Positions 61,826 to 64,000 of a stretch of 64,000 nucleotides of DNA are shown piece after piece. Each line of letters starts with the position of its first letter. Within the stretch, counting starts at the first letter, position 1. A program made the position numbers and the translations under genes. The notes under the pieces are model-generated. The model had not been told where the DNA came from. It did not search any database and saw nothing but the letters and a program-made list of their open reading frames with translations. The stretch is from positions 117,257 through 181,256 of the forward strand of contig NZ_FXTN01000014.1 in assembly GCF_900182595.1 (NCBI RefSeq), given 5' to 3'. Source of the DNA: Pedobacter westerhofensis (GTDB lineage Bacteria; Bacteroidota; Bacteroidia; Sphingobacteriales; Sphingobacteriaceae).

Positions 61826-62509
61826 ATGAAACGAATATTGAAGATTGGTCTTGATTCAGCTGCTCCCTTTCCTTTACACAGTGATTATAACTCTGCTAAA
61901 TTTGAGGGATTTGAGGTCGATATGATCTCCGCTGTTGCTGAACTGCTTGACCTTGAGCTTCACTATGAGGTTTCGCTATGGGCCACCATCCTCGAGAAAC
62001 TATACAAGGGCGAGCTGGATATGATCTGCTCGGCGGTAACGATGACGCCTTCAAGAAAGATGATCCTCGAGTTCAGTCAGCCTTATCTTGAGTTTCAGCT
62101 TTGCGCAATTGTAAGCAGGGGAGTGGTGCTTAGTGACCTGAGCGATTTTGCCAATAAAAAGATCGGGATCCGCATCGCTACCGAAGCGGAAAAATACGTG
62201 ATGTCTGCCTTTCCTTCAAACGTGACGGTACACGCCGAGACCAACAATGAGCTCTACAAAAAACTGCTGGCCGGCCGCATCGATGTACTGATCGACGATT
62301 CGCCGATCGCAGGGGGCTTTCTGCACAAACATAAAACACTTGAAATAGGGATGTTCATGCCGGGCACAGAGTCGCAATATGCTATCGCGATGAAAAAAGG
62401 CGATGTAGTGCTGAAAGACCAGATCAACGGAGCGATCGACCTCCTGAAAGCTAATGGCAGCTATAATCAAATTTTTAAGAAGTGGTTCAGTAACATCAGG
62501 CTGGTCTGA
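61826..62509 (+). CDS. Solute-binding-domain protein (SBP_bac_3) without signal peptide
   Basis: 227 aa covering a whole family-3 periplasmic binding domain: GFEVDMISAVAELL, the arginine of MTPSRKMILEFSQPY that usually grips the amino acid carboxylate, and AIAMKKGDVVLKDQINGAID. The N-terminus (MKRILKIGLDSAAPFPL) is a beta-strand, with no signal peptide or lipobox, so the protein seems cytoplasmic. No ABC transporter genes are adjacent. It may sense an amino acid inside the cell. Confidence 0.8.
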   Translation: MKRILKIGLDSAAPFPLHSDYNSAKFEGFEVDMISAVAELLDLELHYEVSLWATILEKLYKGELDMICSAVTMTPSRKMILEFSQPYLEFQLCAIVSRGVVLSDLSDFANKKIGIRIATEAEKYVMSAFPSNVTVHAETNNELYKKLLAGRIDVLIDDSPIAGGFLHKHKTLEIGMFMPGTESQYAIAMKKGDVVLKDQINGAIDLLKANGSYNQIFKKWFSNIRLV

Positions 62510-62545
62510 TAATTGTTACCCATGTTATATACCTATACTGATTTA

Positions 62546-62704
62546 ATGAGTACGTACGCATACATATTGGACAAGAAGAAAGATAAGGACAGGGATAAGA
62601 AGTCTGATAAAAAGGACAAGTCCGGTAAAGACAAGAAGTTAAAAAAGAAGTGCTGCGAAAAATGGAAAAAGGGCAAGCGCTGTAGCAATTGCCCTTTAGG
62701 GTAG
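62546..62704 (+). CDS. Small Lys-rich, Cys-containing protein
   Basis: 52 aa. A short N-terminus is followed by about 25 mostly charged residues (DKKKDKDRDKKSDKKDKS) and a C-terminus with KKCCEKW and CSNCPLG, giving four cysteines that could bind zinc or iron. Starts at 62522 or 62513 would lengthen it. The family is not named to my knowledge. It follows the solute-binding-domain gene by 36 bp. Confidence 0.6.
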   Translation: MSTYAYILDKKKDKDRDKKSDKKDKSGKDKKLKKKCCEKWKKGKRCSNCPLG

Positions 62705-62726
62705 TAATAGTTAATTTAGGTAATCT

Positions 62727-62969
62727 TTAGATTTGTGCCCTGATCTTTTTCATTGCACCGTTCACAATTCTGTTTAGACGTTCGTCTGTCCTCTCATGAC
62801 TTTCATTGATCCATAGGTAGGTGTTCAATTCCATATCATATATCGCAGTCCGCGGACCATCTCCGGGACCCAATCTGTCAAAGTAACTGTAGCAATCCAA
62901 AACACTGGCACATTTGAAGTACCAGTCCTGGTCGAGCTCATAGTTGATGTTTATTGCTAAGTATCTCAT
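62727..62969 (-). CDS. Hypothetical protein, 80 aa
   Basis: Starting at MRYLAININYELDQDWYF, this small soluble protein has three Trp/Tyr-rich stretches and a basic C-terminus (RLNRIVNGAMKKIRAQI). A longer frame opens at 63062, but its extra residues lack coding character. No family recognised. Confidence 0.5.
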   Translation of the reverse strand: MRYLAININYELDQDWYFKCASVLDCYSYFDRLGPGDGPRTAIYDMELNTYLWINESHERTDERLNRIVNGAMKKIRAQI

Positions 62970-63116
62970 TGCACTGTAAACATAAAATTTTTGATGCTTG
63001 TAAAAAATTATATTACACCAAACTGGCTTTTGCCGTGGCGAATGATGTATTCCTGCAAACATTATGGCATATTATTTTATTATCTTAGGTACAAACTCTA
63101 ATCGGAATAAACAATT

Positions 63117-63899
63117 ATGGAAAGAATGATTCAGGCTTTGTTTCCTACTGAAACGGAAGCATTTAAAGGTTTGCTGGCGATACAGCAGCTCAGCGCGGTA
63201 CAGGATATTTCTCTGGGTGAATTTTATATTCTCTCCAAGGATGAAAATGGGGCTACGTCTATCCGCACGGCACAGGATGAGGCCGAAGGATACAGTGCAA
63301 TTGGTGGTGGTATCATCGGCGGCCTCATCGGTCTGCTTGCAGGTCCGCTGGGTTTCCTCGTTGGGATCGGCGCCGGAATGGTTGCAGGTGCAGCAGGGGA
63401 TACGGTGAGGGCAGAAGGGGTGTCAGATTACCTGGATAAGGTATCGGCGAATATCCCGGCCGGCAAGTCGTTATTGGTTGCGCACGTGTGGGAGGATTGG
63501 GAAACGCCAATTGATACGGTGCTTGCACCGCTGACTACAGAGGTGCACAGGTTGAATATTGATGATGAGGTGTATGAGCCAGTGCTTACGGAACTGGAAG
63601 ATTTGAATGTCCGGATCAAACATGCGGAAACTGAGTTTCTGACTGCGGACGAAGCGCATCATCACGAAATGAATGAGAAGTTGCTGCTGCTGAAGATTAA
63701 GCGCGAGGATATGTTGAGGAAGCTGAGCGGGAATGCGGATCATCAGGAGAAACAGTATACCACATGGGTGGATAATTCGCATAGCCATCAGGCAGATCAT
63801 ATCGCTGATACGATTCACAACAAAGAAAGACATGACCGTCTTGAAAGCCGCATTGCTGAACAAAAGGCAAGGCTGGAGATGTTGCGCAAAAACAGGTAG
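63117..63899 (+). CDS. DUF1269-like glycine-zipper protein
   Basis: 260 aa. Residues about 63-92 form a glycine-rich membrane hairpin (GGGIIGGLIGLLAGPLGFLV), as in DUF1269 proteins. The N-terminal part is a ferredoxin-like fold, and the C-terminal 100 residues are a charged coiled coil (IKHAETEFLTADEAHHHEMN) not typical of the family. It may sit at the inner membrane. Function unknown. Confidence 0.72.
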   Translation: MERMIQALFPTETEAFKGLLAIQQLSAVQDISLGEFYILSKDENGATSIRTAQDEAEGYSAIGGGIIGGLIGLLAGPLGFLVGIGAGMVAGAAGDTVRAEGVSDYLDKVSANIPAGKSLLVAHVWEDWETPIDTVLAPLTTEVHRLNIDDEVYEPVLTELEDLNVRIKHAETEFLTADEAHHHEMNEKLLLLKIKREDMLRKLSGNADHQEKQYTTWVDNSHSHQADHIADTIHNKERHDRLESRIAEQKARLEMLRKNR

Positions 63900-63929
63900 A
63901 TTTTGGAGACTGTAAATCAAACTGTGTCA

Positions 63930-63948
63930 ACTCTTGATAATCAAGAGT
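63930..63948. promoter_or_regulatory. 19-bp perfect palindrome before the last gene
   Basis: ACTCTTGAT-A-ATCAAGAGT has nine-base perfect arms around one base, suited to a dimeric regulator rather than an RNA hairpin. It lies about 27 bp before a possible start at 63975. Confidence 0.5.
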
Positions 63949-63974
63949 AAGAATAAGTAAATTAGTATAAACTT

Positions 63975-64000
63975 ATGGACACAATGAACAGTAAAAAACC
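63975..64000 (+). CDS. Possible start of a gene cut by the window end
   Basis: ATGGACACAATGAACAGT is open to the end of the window (MDTMNSKK so far). An in-frame ATG at 63984 is the alternative start. Only eight codons are visible, so identity cannot be judged. Confidence 0.3.

Noticed and set aside
62970..63057. N-terminal extension of the small minus-strand gene ending at 62727
   Set aside because: The residues upstream of 62969 look non-coding and the MRYLAININY start gives a sensible small protein; the longer frame is left out.

Overview
The window looks like chromosomal DNA of a Bacteroidota bacterium, most likely Sphingobacteriaceae (Pedobacter or Mucilaginibacter-like). The reasons are a serine palmitoyltransferase locus, TonB-dependent uptake, DUF5686 outer-membrane proteins, a small histone-H1-like protein, TAnnTTTG-type -7 promoter boxes, few recognisable Shine-Dalgarno sequences, and several TTG or GTG starts. 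No rRNA, tRNA, CRISPR array, prophage or insertion sequence was recognised. The species assignment is inference.

Layout. 0-3.8 kb: the 3' part of an inositol-3-phosphate synthase, a terminator, a TlpA-like thioredoxin protein and an exported transglutaminase-like protein. 3.8-16.1 kb: a cobalamin region in two blocks. The first is cbiP, cobD, cbiB and a P-loop ATPase. After a TAnnTTTG promoter and a cobalamin riboswitch comes the second: btuF, btuC, btuD, btuB, a PduO-type adenosyltransferase, cobU, cobS and cobC. Corrin-ring genes and cobT are absent from the window. 16.1-26.2 kb: mixed genes, including a MOSC protein, a DAACS symporter, an SMP-30 lactonase next to a GH125 mannosidase, and a DUF4397 lipoprotein divergent from an ECF sigma factor and its membrane/barrel partner.

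26.3-34.9 kb is the most interesting part: a TetR regulator followed by what looks like a sphingolipid and inositol-lipid operon. It holds serine palmitoyltransferase, a PgpA-like phosphatase, GtrA, a DUF5686 outer-membrane protein, a CDP-alcohol phosphatidyltransferase fused to DUF4833, an FA2H-like hydroxylase and a PAP2_3/AUR1-like inositol-phosphoceramide synthase candidate. With the inositol-3-phosphate synthase at the window start, these could cover the steps from glucose-6-phosphate to inositol-phosphoryl 2-hydroxy-ceramide. The same 27-bp imperfect palindrome lies upstream of both tetR and the serine palmitoyltransferase gene, which suggests direct control by the TetR protein.

34.9-49.3 kb: xseA-xseB, a TPR protein, two single-domain response regulators, a histone-H1-like protein, an aldo/keto reductase, a thioesterase, a large nested hairpin and a 20-bp minisatellite, a bleomycin-hydrolase-like peptidase, a CobW-family GTPase, an M1 aminopeptidase, a 24-bp minisatellite, an Xre/RES toxin-antitoxin pair, a beta-hydroxyacid dehydrogenase, and a UbiA-like membrane protein with a methyltransferase. 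49.3-56.4 kb: a TolC-RND-adaptor efflux operon with an AraC regulator, preceded by a perfect palindrome. 56.6-64 kb: a second DUF5686 protein, a 65-bp repeat array, a surface-antigen barrel, a DUF92 protein, a solute-binding-domain protein with no signal peptide, small uncharacterised proteins and a glycine-zipper protein.
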